Assembly: GCA_964513445.1 (NCBI GenBank)
Contig: CAZEMM010000022.1
Coordinates: forward strand, 1-29,709
DNA from: Butyricicoccus_A sp964513445
Lineage (GTDB): Bacteria; Bacillota; Clostridia; Oscillospirales; Butyricicoccaceae
Length of the DNA: 29,709 nt
Direction of reading: 5' to 3'
The notes beneath the pieces were generated by a model, which saw only the letters and a list, made by a program, of their open reading frames with translations, did not search any database and was not told where the DNA came from. This document shows, one piece after another, positions 7,886 to 15,203 of this stretch. Every line of letters begins with the position of its first letter. The first letter of the stretch is position 1. Both the position numbers and the translations under genes were made by a program.

Positions 7886-8608
7886 TTACGGCGTTTTATG
7901 TTCGTTGCGGTATTTAGTTGGAGTCATACCCAGATGACGCTTAAATACCTTGGAAAAATAATTTGCATCCGCATACCCAACGCGCGGTGCAATTTCACGC
8001 ACGGGAAATTCTGTCGCGCGAAGCAGCTCGGCTGCCCGCTCAATGCGATATGAGGTCAGATATTCCAAAAACGTTTGATTATATGAGGCGCGGAACAGGC
8101 GTGAAAAATAAAACGTGCTCATTCCCATCGCATCTGCCGCCTGTTTCAGCGAAACATCCTCCACATAGTGGCTTTTCAGCCATATCGAAAACTGGATCTG
8201 GAACGCGCTGCGATGGTCGCCCTCCAGCTGTGTCTCAGCCTCCCCCAATTGCAGCACCTTGCGCAGACAATCCTCGATCTGTACTTTGTCAAACGGCTTG
8301 AGCAGATAATCGTCTCCGCCCACCCGTAATGCGCCGACCGCGTAATCAAAGCGGTCAAATGCGGTTAAAAATATAATTTTTGTGTCCGGGTGGCTCTGTC
8401 GAATCACCGCAGCGGCTTCAAGGCCGGTTAGAATCGGCATCTCGATATCCATAAAAACCAACTGCGGGTCGAGCTGCTCCACCCGGTCGATTGCCTCTCT
8501 GCCATTGGAGGCACCTTCAATCAGTGCGTCACCAAGCCTGCGGCGCAGGTGCTGCATCAGCGTTATCCTGCTCAGCTCTTCATCCTCTGCCACCAAAATC
8601 TTAATCAT
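7886..8608 (-). CDS. AraC-type response regulator (YesN-like)
   Basis: 240-residue two-component response regulator. The receiver domain (1-120) has acidic residues D9/E10, phospho-acceptor D54 in VFMDIEMP, T82 and K104. The C-terminal AraC domain (about 138-236) has two helix-turn-helices, ending in PVREIAPRVGYADANYFSKVF and GMTPTKYR. The start at 8608 (AAGGAG about 10 nt upstream) overlaps the kinase stop by 8 nt, so both are made together. YesN-type regulators commonly activate an adjacent solute-uptake operon. Here the target is probably the TRAP operon starting at 7758, whose promoter lacks a -35. Confidence 0.93.
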   Translation of the reverse strand: MIKILVAEDEELSRITLMQHLRRRLGDALIEGASNGREAIDRVEQLDPQLVFMDIEMPILTGLEAAAVIRQSHPDTKIIFLTAFDRFDYAVGALRVGGDDYLLKPFDKVQIEDCLRKVLQLGEAETQLEGDHRSAFQIQFSIWLKSHYVEDVSLKQAADAMGMSTFYFSRLFRASYNQTFLEYLTSYRIERAAELLRATEFPVREIAPRVGYADANYFSKVFKRHLGMTPTKYRNEHKTP

Positions 8609-10073
8609 TTGTCTTCTCTCCTTCCGGAATATGGATACGCGCAGCCGTACCGATGCCGCAAACACTGTACAAATGAAACGATCCGCCCATCGTTTCAATG
8701 CGCTGTGTGATATTTTCCAGGCCGATGGAATGTTTTTCTTCAGATGACGTTGGAGTCAGTTCGGATGGATTAAACCCGCATCCGTTATCAGAAATGGTAA
8801 CACAGCAGCCCTCTTCTGTTCTGCGCGTTGTTATGCGGATACGCCCGCCTGCCGTGCGCTGCCGCATTCCGTGTACAATAGCGTTTTCAACCAACGGCTG
8901 TACAATAAATTTCGGTACACTGATTTGGTCACAGGACGCGTCACAATCCATCTCAAATACGATTCGCTCACCGAACCGCATTTCCTGTAAGGATATGTAA
9001 TCGCGCACCAGATCCAGTTCTCTTGACAGCGTCACCACTGCGTCATCATTTTCCAGCGTATACCGAAAGAATTTAGACAATCGCAAAATCATGTCCTCGC
9101 TTACTGCGGCATCCTCCATCTCAGCCATATTCGCAATGCTTTGCAGTGTATTAAACAGAAAATGCGGATTGATCTGGCTTTGCAGCTGAGCAAACCGGCT
9201 ATGCTCCACCATTTGGCTGAGGCGAGCCTCCTCTTCCTGATGATGGCGCAAGTCCTTCTCCATCTGGGCTTCCGCTTCCAGCGCGTGAATCGTGTGCGAA
9301 ATCTGATGTTTCATCTGATTAAAGGAGTTTGCCAGCTGGCCGATCTCATCCGTCTGTGAATAGTTTAAATCCGGCTCATCATACCGACCCTGTGCAACCT
9401 GCAATGAAGCATCATTTAAACGCCTGACTGGAACGACGACGCTATTCATCAGCATGGTAAAGCCACATGTCATTCCAAATACGCACAAAACGATCATCAC
9501 AATTAAGATCATATTATTGCGTGTCATCTGACTTCCCAGCTCAAGATAGCTTAGTTTACCCTCCTCCAGCATTTCATCCGTCAAATCATCAGCATATCCG
9601 CACAGATAATTCCCTTCAGCCTGCAGTTCGGAAAAGATCTGCTGTTCAAACTGTCCCTCCTGCAGTGTCTGCAAAAAGTACTCCTGTCGCTGCCGATAGG
9701 TCTCCAGTGTGCGTTCAATAACCTGTTTTATTCGCTTTATGTCTGTGCTGTCCGTCGAATCCTTTTCCATCAATCTTTGCAAATACTTGTCGCTTGTTTG
9801 GCGTACTTTCTCACATTGACTGAGCTCCTCTGAATCTATCATAGCATATGCCATTCGTTCCATCTGTTTGGTTTCCATCTGGATCGCTTCGGAAAAATCG
9901 CTGCAATTGCTGTACTCCGCAAGGATTGCGTCCGTTTGAGCGTGATAGGAATAAAATTCAGAAAATATCAGGCCAATCAAAATCATCATGGGCACGATAA
10001 AGGTTGCACATAACAGGATTACCTTATAAGGTATGGATAACCGATGCCAACATGCTGCAATTATTTTAGACAT
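8601..10073 (-). CDS. Sensor histidine kinase, YesM/LytS-like (His_kinase family)
   Basis: 490-residue membrane kinase. TM1 is at about 17-38 and TM2 at about 187-212; between them is a 145-residue extracytoplasmic, largely helical sensor region rich in Gln/Glu. A HAMP segment (about 205-262) and coiled coil follow. The phospho-acceptor is H304 in QINPHFLFNTLQS, the His_kinase (PF06580-type) signature. The ATPase domain has the N box PLVENAIVHG (393-402), DNGCG (429-433) and GLENITQRIE. ATG at 10073 has AAGGGGAG about 9 nt upstream. The sensor region does not look like a full ligand-binding domain, so a separate receptor (the lipoprotein at 6742-7758) could supply the ligand; this is inference. 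Confidence 0.93.
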   Translation of the reverse strand: MSKIIAACWHRLSIPYKVILLCATFIVPMMILIGLIFSEFYSYHAQTDAILAEYSNCSDFSEAIQMETKQMERMAYAMIDSEELSQCEKVRQTSDKYLQRLMEKDSTDSTDIKRIKQVIERTLETYRQRQEYFLQTLQEGQFEQQIFSELQAEGNYLCGYADDLTDEMLEEGKLSYLELGSQMTRNNMILIVMIVLCVFGMTCGFTMLMNSVVVPVRRLNDASLQVAQGRYDEPDLNYSQTDEIGQLANSFNQMKHQISHTIHALEAEAQMEKDLRHHQEEEARLSQMVEHSRFAQLQSQINPHFLFNTLQSIANMAEMEDAAVSEDMILRLSKFFRYTLENDDAVVTLSRELDLVRDYISLQEMRFGERIVFEMDCDASCDQISVPKFIVQPLVENAIVHGMRQRTAGGRIRITTRRTEEGCCVTISDNGCGFNPSELTPTSSEEKHSIGLENITQRIETMGGSFHLYSVCGIGTAARIHIPEGEKTND

Positions 10074-10102
10074 AAATGAATCTCCCCTTGTAACGAAACC
10101 GC

Positions 10103-10144
10103 TTTATATAAACCCAGTATAAGAGTATAACGCGAAAATAACAA
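10103..10144. promoter_or_regulatory. Overlapping divergent promoters for the kinase and the TraX-like gene
   Basis: Minus strand: TTGTTA (10139-10144), 17 nt, TATACT (10116-10121) for the kinase gene. Plus strand: TTTATA (10103-10108), 17 nt, TATAAC (10126-10131) for the TraX-like gene. The two overlap face to face, so they could not be used at the same time. The minus one is stronger by eye. Confidence 0.5.
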
Positions 10145-10252
10145 GCTTTCCCGCATATGGATTGCAGAAAAGACTTGTGCACATATGCAAATCATATTAC
10201 AATAAACCAACTGGAGGTGTGCAACATCTCTTTTTCAAAGAAGAAAATTGCC

Positions 10253-11014
10253 ATGTCCCTGTCAATGGAAAACGGCAAGCGCGGTTTAAACCGCGATACT
10301 ATCAAATATTTCGCTATGCTTGCTATGCTGCTCAACCATATTGCAACGATTTTTTTACAGAGCGGCACGGTATTATGCGAGCTTTTCCTCAATATCGGCT
10401 ATTTTACAGGCATAACCATGTGTTATTTTCTAGTAGAGGGCTATCGTTATACCCGCTCCAAAACGCGGTATTTCTTACGCCTGTTGACCTTTGCTATTAT
10501 TTCAGAATTTCCGTACTGCTTTGCCTTTTCCCAGGATACAACTATCACGTTTTATGGAATGAACATGCTGTTTACGCTATGTCTGTGCTTCATCCTGATT
10601 GCGGCTAATCGGTCGCTGCACAGCAGAGCTTTATATGGCTGCATCATCATTGTTGTCATTGCGCTGAGTTTTTTCTGTTCGTGGGCAGTTATGGCACCGC
10701 TGTTCACTCTACTGTTTTTATGGTCGGAATGGTCGGACGGTAACCGCGACAAAACAAAAATTGCTTTTTTTGTCTCCGCAGTTCTGTTCGGCGCGTTAAA
10801 TCTTCTGGGTGGTCTGGGACGGTTTCCGGCGTCCATCAATGTACTGTATGCCGTGTTGAGTATGCTTGGCATTGGCTTTTCCGGCGTTTGTATCATTTGC
10901 TGCTATAGCGGCGAACGCACGCAGCGCGGCCGCCAGTTCTCCAAATGGTTTTTCTATCTGTTTTATCCGCTGCATTTGCTTGCACTGGGTCTGATTCGCC
11001 TGTATCTGCAATAA
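10253..11014 (+). CDS. TraX-family membrane protein
   Basis: About 253 residues, with roughly eight membrane segments. The opening (GLNRDTIKYFAMLAMLLNHIATIF) and the close (KWFFYLFYPLHLLALGLIRLY) are the signature ends of the TraX family. TraX of F plasmids acetylates pilin, but chromosomal relatives in Clostridia have no known job and none of the neighbours is conjugative. The start is uncertain. ATG 10253 and ATG 10265 are in frame but lack a good ribosome site, while a strong GGAGGTG at 10213-10219 points to an in-frame ATC at 10226. An unusual start is possible but unproven. Divergent from the kinase gene. Confidence 0.8.
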   Translation: MSLSMENGKRGLNRDTIKYFAMLAMLLNHIATIFLQSGTVLCELFLNIGYFTGITMCYFLVEGYRYTRSKTRYFLRLLTFAIISEFPYCFAFSQDTTITFYGMNMLFTLCLCFILIAANRSLHSRALYGCIIIVVIALSFFCSWAVMAPLFTLLFLWSEWSDGNRDKTKIAFFVSAVLFGALNLLGGLGRFPASINVLYAVLSMLGIGFSGVCIICCYSGERTQRGRQFSKWFFYLFYPLHLLALGLIRLYLQ

Positions 11015-11129
11015 TTTCACATGATAGATTCATTGTAAAACTGGTTAATTACTTGAAAAAAATATAGTGATTTCCCCGTATGGTAGAATGGAACTGCAAT
11101 ATAAAATCTGCCAAGGGAGGGCAATCACC

Positions 11130-11198
11130 ATGGACAACAGGTGCGACGCAATATGCGCAGGCAGCGCTTGCATGTGCATAAAAAATGCGATACAATAA
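11130..11198 (+). CDS. Cysteine-rich 22-residue mini-ORF upstream of alcohol dehydrogenase
   Basis: A short ORF with a strong ribosome site (AAGGGAGG, 9 nt before ATG 11130). The 22-residue product has Cys at 5, 9, 14 and 16 (C-x3-C, then C-x-C). It ends 37 nt before the dehydrogenase start. The predicted dehydrogenase promoter (11168-11196) lies inside it, so it would be translated only from a longer transcript. It could be a leader peptide sensing cysteine or redox/metal state, a metal-binding peptide, or chance. No homologue is recognised. Confidence 0.4.
   Translation: MDNRCDAICAGSACMCIKNAIQ
11168..11196 (+). promoter_or_regulatory. Promoter of the alcohol dehydrogenase gene
   Basis: TTGCAT (11168-11173), 17 nt, TACAAT (11191-11196). 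Transcription would start near 11203, leaving a leader of about 33 nt with AGGAGGA. It overlaps the cysteine-rich mini-ORF. Confidence 0.7.
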
Positions 11199-11235
11199 AA
11201 GAAAAACAGACTGGTTAGCGGACAGGAGGAGAAAA

Positions 11236-12414
11236 ATGAAGAACTTTCAATATTACACACCGACCCGTGTTGTATTTGGAAGGGACAGCGTGCAACAGGT
11301 TGGCGCATTGCTACAGGAATACGGCGCGACAAAGGTGCTCATCCATTACGGAGGTGGAAGCGCAAAGTGCAGCGGCCTGCTCGACCACGTAGAGCAGGCA
11401 TTACAGCAGGCCGGCATCACTTATGTTTCATTGGGCGGCGTACAGCCGAATCCGCGCCTTGGTCTGGTGCGTGAGGGTATCGATCTGTGCAAACGCGAGG
11501 GCGTAGATTTTTTGCTTGCCGTCGGCGGCGGCTCCGTCATTGACTCAGCAAAGGCCATTGGCTATGGCATTACCAACGAAGGCGATGTTTGGTCACATTA
11601 TGAAAAGAAAAAGGCGCCGCCGTTCTGCGCGCCAATCGGTACGATTTTAACGATTGCTGCGGCGGGCAGCGAGATGAGCGATTCCTCAGTCATTACCAAT
11701 GAGAAGGGATGGCTCAAACGCGGCTTAAGCAGCAATGCCTGCCGCTGTAAATTTGCAATTATGGATCCGACGCTGACCTTTACGCTTCCGGCCTATCAGA
11801 CAGCGAGCGGTGCGGCGGATATCATGATGCATACGATGGAACGCTATTTTACGCAGGTTCAAACCATGGGCTTAACCGATGCAATTGCGGAGGGCTTGAT
11901 GCGCTCTGTTATGCACGATGTTAAGGCGGCGCTCGCAAACCCGGAGGATTATGATGCGCGTGCGGGCTTGATGTGGGCGAGCAGCTTATCACATAATGGT
12001 CTGACCGGATGCGGGACAGATGGCGGCGATTGGTCTAGCCATCAGCTGGAGCATGAGCTTAGCGGCAAATATGATGTGGCGCATGGAGCAGGTCTGTGTG
12101 CGGTATGGGCGAGCTGGGCGCGAACCGTTATGCCGGCAGGCCCGGCACGGTTTGCCAAATTTGCCGTTAACGTCATGGGTGTACAGCCGGGTGCAGATGA
12201 TATGGAGACAGCAAACCGCGGTATTGATGCGATGGAAGCCTTTTTCCATTTCATCGGCATGCCGACATCCATTGGGGAAATGGGTATTACCATGAGCGAG
12301 GACGACCTTCGTGAACTGGCATATAAGTGCACCTATATGGATAAACGCACGATCGGACGGTTTGTCACACTGGACAAACAAGCGATCTATGAGATTTATA
12401 AGCGTGCACAGTAA
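11236..12414 (+). CDS. Iron-containing alcohol dehydrogenase (butanol dehydrogenase-like)
   Basis: 392-residue group III (Fe) alcohol dehydrogenase, interconverting aldehydes and alcohols with NAD(P)H, as in butanol/ethanol formation in fermenting Clostridia. The N-terminal nucleotide domain has GGGSVIDSAKAIG at 97-109. The metal site is built from D195 and H199 (ADIMMH), H269 (SSHQLEHE) and H283 (DVAHGAGL), with the family spacing H-x13-H. The length is typical for the BdhA/YqhD branch. ATG 11236 has AGGAGGA 5-6 nt upstream; the longer frame from 11185 adds only an unsupported basic leader. Convergent with nnrE, 3 nt between stops. The actual alcohol is not determinable here. Confidence 0.93.
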   Translation: MKNFQYYTPTRVVFGRDSVQQVGALLQEYGATKVLIHYGGGSAKCSGLLDHVEQALQQAGITYVSLGGVQPNPRLGLVREGIDLCKREGVDFLLAVGGGSVIDSAKAIGYGITNEGDVWSHYEKKKAPPFCAPIGTILTIAAAGSEMSDSSVITNEKGWLKRGLSSNACRCKFAIMDPTLTFTLPAYQTASGAADIMMHTMERYFTQVQTMGLTDAIAEGLMRSVMHDVKAALANPEDYDARAGLMWASSLSHNGLTGCGTDGGDWSSHQLEHELSGKYDVAHGAGLCAVWASWARTVMPAGPARFAKFAVNVMGVQPGADDMETANRGIDAMEAFFHFIGMPTSIGEMGITMSEDDLRELAYKCTYMDKRTIGRFVTLDKQAIYEIYKRAQ

Positions 12415-12417
12415 GCA

Positions 12418-13053
12418 TTAACCGATATGGCAGGCATCCGGAATCCCGATGTCTGCCAATTGTATTGTACCGCAAAACGGAAGAGCAGACTCTGTTACAT
12501 GTACCGGTTTATAGGAATCAAATGGAATGGTCAAATGCGCCCGTACTGCGCCCTTTGCAATTATGCCGGTATCGGCATGCAGCCCACTGGAAATATCCAA
12601 CGCAGCAATATACGCACCTGATCGATTCATCATTTCACACGCCTTGAGACCGGCAGAACGCAGTTCGCCATGAAAGCCCGTGCCGTATAGCGCGTCTACG
12701 ACCACATCTGCGTCGCGAATCTCGTCAATTTCATCTATGGATTGGATGGATACCGGCAGACCCGACAAACGGTCAAAATTGGTCGCAGCATCCTGTGTGA
12801 CCGGTTGTCCCTCTGCCAGAATGACGCGTACGTCATATCCGTCCCGAGCGGCAAGCCGGGCGAATACAAAGCCATCGCCGCCGTTGTTGCCCTTGCCTGC
12901 GACAATAACAAAACGACGCGCCTGCTCTTTTTTCGACAAGATAATTTGATATGCGGCTTTGCCGGCATTTTCCATCATCTGAAGATAGGACAGACCGGCC
13001 GCGTCTGCATTTTTTTCAATTTGCTTCATTTGAGAAGCAGTAACGATACGCAT
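12418..13053 (-). CDS. nnrE: NAD(P)H-hydrate epimerase (YjeF N-terminal domain)
   Basis: 211-residue single-domain enzyme that epimerises damaged NAD(P)HX so that a dehydratase can repair it. The signature AGKGNNGGDGFVFARLA (near 52-68) marks the NADHX pocket; VVDALYGTGFHG and ALDISSGLHADTG are the other conserved blocks (usually DIPSG, here DISSG). ATG 13053 has AGGAGG 9 nt upstream. Most bacteria fuse this domain to the ADP/ATP-dependent dehydratase; here it stands alone and no dehydratase gene is in the window. Confidence 0.92.
   Translation of the reverse strand: MRIVTASQMKQIEKNADAAGLSYLQMMENAGKAAYQIILSKKEQARRFVIVAGKGNNGGDGFVFARLAARDGYDVRVILAEGQPVTQDAATNFDRLSGLPVSIQSIDEIDEIRDADVVVDALYGTGFHGELRSAGLKACEMMNRSGAYIAALDISSGLHADTGIIAKGAVRAHLTIPFDSYKPVHVTESALPFCGTIQLADIGIPDACHIG
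12428..12458 (+). terminator. Probable dehydrogenase terminator embedded in the end of nnrE
   Basis: In plus-strand RNA 12428-12438 pairs with 12448-12458 as an 11-bp stem (one G-U pair) around a 9-nt loop, then a U-rich AATTGTATTGT. In minus-strand RNA the same site has an A-C mismatch, so the hairpin favours the dehydrogenase transcript. It lies wholly within nnrE coding sequence. Confidence 0.5.
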
Positions 13054-13058
13054 AGAAA
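13030..13058 (+). promoter_or_regulatory. Possible promoter of the 83-residue acidic gene
   Basis: TTGAGA (13030-13035), 17 nt, TAGAAA (13053-13058) overlaps the nnrE start. A moderate match only; it is the best candidate because the two divergent genes are just 40 nt apart. Confidence 0.35.
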
Positions 13059-13093
13059 TAGACCTCCTAAAAAATGATTGAGGGAATGAAGCG

Positions 13094-13345
13094 ATGAAAA
13101 TAATCAGCGAAGTTTTTATTTGCCCATCTACCGGCTGGGGCGCATTTTTCGTTTATGACGAGGAGGAATGCGAACTGTCCGCACGAGTCTGCGATGAAGG
13201 AGAATGGGATCCGGACGCGGCAGACGCGGATGCCCTGCCGGATTTTGAGGCAACTGCAATCTGGTGTGAACAATTTGGATACCGACGCTGTGATTCCTAT
13301 ATGGAAGCGATAGAAATTGCCAGTCAGTTTGACACGGCTTTCTGA
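13094..13345 (+). CDS. Small acidic protein of unknown function
   Basis: 83 residues, not recognised. ATG 13094 is preceded by GAGG about 10 nt upstream. The product is strongly acidic in the middle (DEGEWDPDAADADALPD), begins with a beta-like stretch (MKIISEVFICPSTGWGAFFVYD) and ends in a helix (SYMEAIEIASQF). It has five Cys (9, 26, 33, 58, 66 by count). No signal peptide or membrane segment is seen. It is divergent from nnrE and overlaps by 22 nt at its 3' end with a small minus-strand gene. Confidence 0.65.
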   Translation: MKIISEVFICPSTGWGAFFVYDEEECELSARVCDEGEWDPDAADADALPDFEATAIWCEQFGYRRCDSYMEAIEIASQFDTAF

Positions 13346-13458
13346 CGAGAGAAATCAGCGTGATCAATGGTGAAGCTGAACGCGGCAAAACGGTTGCGCA
13401 GCAGGATGCGCCTGCGTGCCGGTTGGTCAATGAGATACTGGATTGACTTTGCCATCAT
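13324..13458 (-). CDS. Small basic protein of unknown function
   Basis: 44 residues (or 43 from the next ATG, 13455), not recognised. Support comes from the signals: promoter TTGCGC-17-TATACT with extended -10 at 13491-13519, a leader of about 26 nt and GGGGTGA 5 nt before the ATG. The product is basic (QPARRRILLRNRFAAFSF) and amphipathic, without Cys. It overlaps the end of the acidic 83-residue gene by 22 nt tail to tail, so the two mRNAs could pair. Alternatively this is a regulatory RNA with an incidental ORF. Confidence 0.5.
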   Translation of the reverse strand: MMAKSIQYLIDQPARRRILLRNRFAAFSFTIDHADFSRQKAVSN

Positions 13459-13490
13459 TCGTTCACCCCATTCCGATATGAGATATTCAT

Positions 13491-13519
13491 AGTATAACAT
13501 TTGATGGCATAGAGCGCAA
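13491..13519 (-). promoter_or_regulatory. Promoter of the small basic gene
   Basis: Minus strand TTGCGC (13514-13519), 17-nt spacer, TATACT (13491-13496) preceded by TGT (extended -10). Confidence 0.6.
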
Positions 13520-13532
13520 TTGTTCAAATTTG

Positions 13533-13670
13533 CCGGTTGATCACTGCTTAAGGCAGCAGGCGCAACCGGACAAGGGAGATCGTCCTGCACATGAGAGGAT
13601 CTACTCCATCGGATAAAACAGAAGCCTGCGACAAGCTGTAGAGCCGTCCGGGAACTGAACCGGGCGGCTC
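13533..13670. other. Gene-free interval with two strong hairpins
   Basis: Between the small gene promoter and the cca stop (13520-13762) no gene is seen. Hairpin A: CCGGTTG (13533-13539) with CAACCGG (13563-13569), with an inner stem CTGCT/AGCAG (13544-13548/13555-13559). Hairpin B: GAGCCGTCCGG (13641-13651) with CCGGGCGGCTC (13660-13670), one G-T pair. Neither is followed by a good T-run. They may be U-less terminators (B for cca) or part of an RNA that I do not recognise. Confidence 0.45.
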
Positions 13671-13762
13671 TATTGCGCTCTGTCTATCTCGTTATGTGCG
13701 GTTTCGGGGCGAAAGCAGGGGATTTCATCTGATATTTCCGGCGGGAATTCTTGTCGTGGATT

Positions 13763-15133
13763 TCAGCTGCGTGGCCGAGCTGATGCGGAGGACTCCTTTT
13801 CCCTCGCATAGGCAAGCGTCTGCCGGAGCGCGCTTTGCTTGTCAACGCCTGCAAGACGCAGCTTGTGCGCATATGCCAAATAATCGGAAAACTGCGGCCC
13901 CGGCCGTAGGCCCGCCGAGACCAGATCAGCGCCCTTGACGCAGGGCTGCGCCATCGTTTCGTGAAACAGCGTCAGCCGCTGCGCAAAATACCGCTCGAAC
14001 TCCGGCGCATATACCGCGCCGGTGCGGCCCAGATAATCCGCCTTGGAAAATAGCACCAAATCCTCCGGACATACCGAGCGATCGAACAGCTTGTTGGTTG
14101 CCTTGGGACGTGCGTGCTGTGCCGCAAGCATATTCGGACGCATATGCAGCTCGGTCATATTGCACACATAGCGAATCTGCCTGCGCGCATTTTCCATGCG
14201 GCTGAGAAATCGTTCAACCAGCGGCAGCCCCTCCGTCTCATGCCCCAGCGAACGGATACGCCCGTCCACCTCCTCCGTCGTGACGGCCTTGCCAAAATCA
14301 TGCGTCAGCGCGGTCAGCATCAGTCCCATCGGGTTATGCGCCTGTTCGCGAAGCTTCGCCGCCTCGTCCAGCACCAGCATGGTGTGATTCCACACATCAC
14401 CCTCCGGATGAAAGGTCGGATTTTGCTGCACGCCGATGAGCGCTTTCACCTCCGGGAACCATATATCCAGCTGTCGCATGCGACGCAGCTCCGCAAAGAA
14501 AACCGATGACCGCTCCGCCTTGCCCAGCGCCTTTTGCAGTTCGCCCCAGACGCGCTCACCCGCCAGCTCGGACAAATCCATCGACCGCGCCAGAACAATG
14601 GTCTCCTCCGCAATGCGCAGATCAAAGCGCGCAGCAAGCTGTGCTGCACGCAGCACGCGAAGCGGGTCCTCGGCAAAGGTCACCGTGTTGACATGGCGGA
14701 GAATCCCGTTTTTCATGTCTGAAACACCGCCGAAATGGTCGATCAGCTCTCCGGTCAGCACATCGCGCATCAACGCGTTCATTGTAAAATCGCGCCGCCG
14801 CGCCGCCTTTTTCGTGCCCAAAAACGGGTCGACCGAAACCGCAAAATCCCGATGTCCCCTTCCGGTCGCCATCTCACAGCGCGGCATGGCGATATCCAGT
14901 GCATAGCCACGCAGCCCAAAAACGCCAAAGCTCGCGCCCATCTCCAGCCGTTCGCCCAGACTGTCCAGAATATCCGCAAGCCGCTGCGGAGAAATGCCGT
15001 GCACTTCGATATCAATGTCCTTGTTTTCACGTCCCCAAATGCTGTCGCGCACATAGCCGCCCACAAAAAAGGTGCGGCCACCTTGCTGTGCGACGCGCCG
15101 GGCGATGTGTCTGGCCATATCCAAATCGTCCAT
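13763..15133 (-). CDS. cca: CCA-adding tRNA nucleotidyltransferase with HD domain
   Basis: 456-residue enzyme that builds or repairs the 3' CCA end of tRNAs. The class II nucleotidyltransferase head has FVGGYVRDSIWG (23-34) and the catalytic Asp pair DIDIE (39-43), RRDFTMNAL (near 113-121) and EDPLRVLRAAQLAARF. A downstream HD domain follows with HTMLVLDEA and LTHDFGKAV. Clostridia often have this HD-containing form; an A-adding-only or CC-adding specificity cannot be excluded by eye. ATG 15133 has GGGAGG 7 nt upstream. The C-terminal tail is Ser/Arg/Ala-rich (EKESSASARPRS). It sits after the purF-like terminator, so a separate transcript is likely. Confidence 0.93.
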   Translation of the reverse strand: MDDLDMARHIARRVAQQGGRTFFVGGYVRDSIWGRENKDIDIEVHGISPQRLADILDSLGERLEMGASFGVFGLRGYALDIAMPRCEMATGRGHRDFAVSVDPFLGTKKAARRRDFTMNALMRDVLTGELIDHFGGVSDMKNGILRHVNTVTFAEDPLRVLRAAQLAARFDLRIAEETIVLARSMDLSELAGERVWGELQKALGKAERSSVFFAELRRMRQLDIWFPEVKALIGVQQNPTFHPEGDVWNHTMLVLDEAAKLREQAHNPMGLMLTALTHDFGKAVTTEEVDGRIRSLGHETEGLPLVERFLSRMENARRQIRYVCNMTELHMRPNMLAAQHARPKATNKLFDRSVCPEDLVLFSKADYLGRTGAVYAPEFERYFAQRLTLFHETMAQPCVKGADLVSAGLRPGPQFSDYLAYAHKLRLAGVDKQSALRQTLAYAREKESSASARPRS

Positions 15134-15154
15134 GGCATGTCCTCCCTTCTATGC

Positions 15155-15194
15155 AAAAATGCCAGAGCCGGAAATGCTCCCAAAGCTCTGGCAT
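15155..15194 (-). terminator. Terminator of the purF-like gene
   Basis: ATGCCAGAGC (15159-15168) pairs perfectly with GCTCTGGCAT (15185-15194). On the minus strand it runs into TTTTTG just upstream of cca. Confidence 0.85.
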
Positions 15195-15203
15195 ACGCGA
15201 CGT

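Noticed and set aside
10253..11014. TraX-like gene as sign of a conjugative element
   Set aside because: No relaxase, coupling protein, integrase or attachment site is in the window, and TraX homologues are common on Clostridial chromosomes.
13520..13680. Small SRP RNA or similar in the hairpin region
   Set aside because: The conserved GGAA tetraloop and flanking AGCAGC-type sequence of SRP RNA are not present in order; no tRNA T-loop either.
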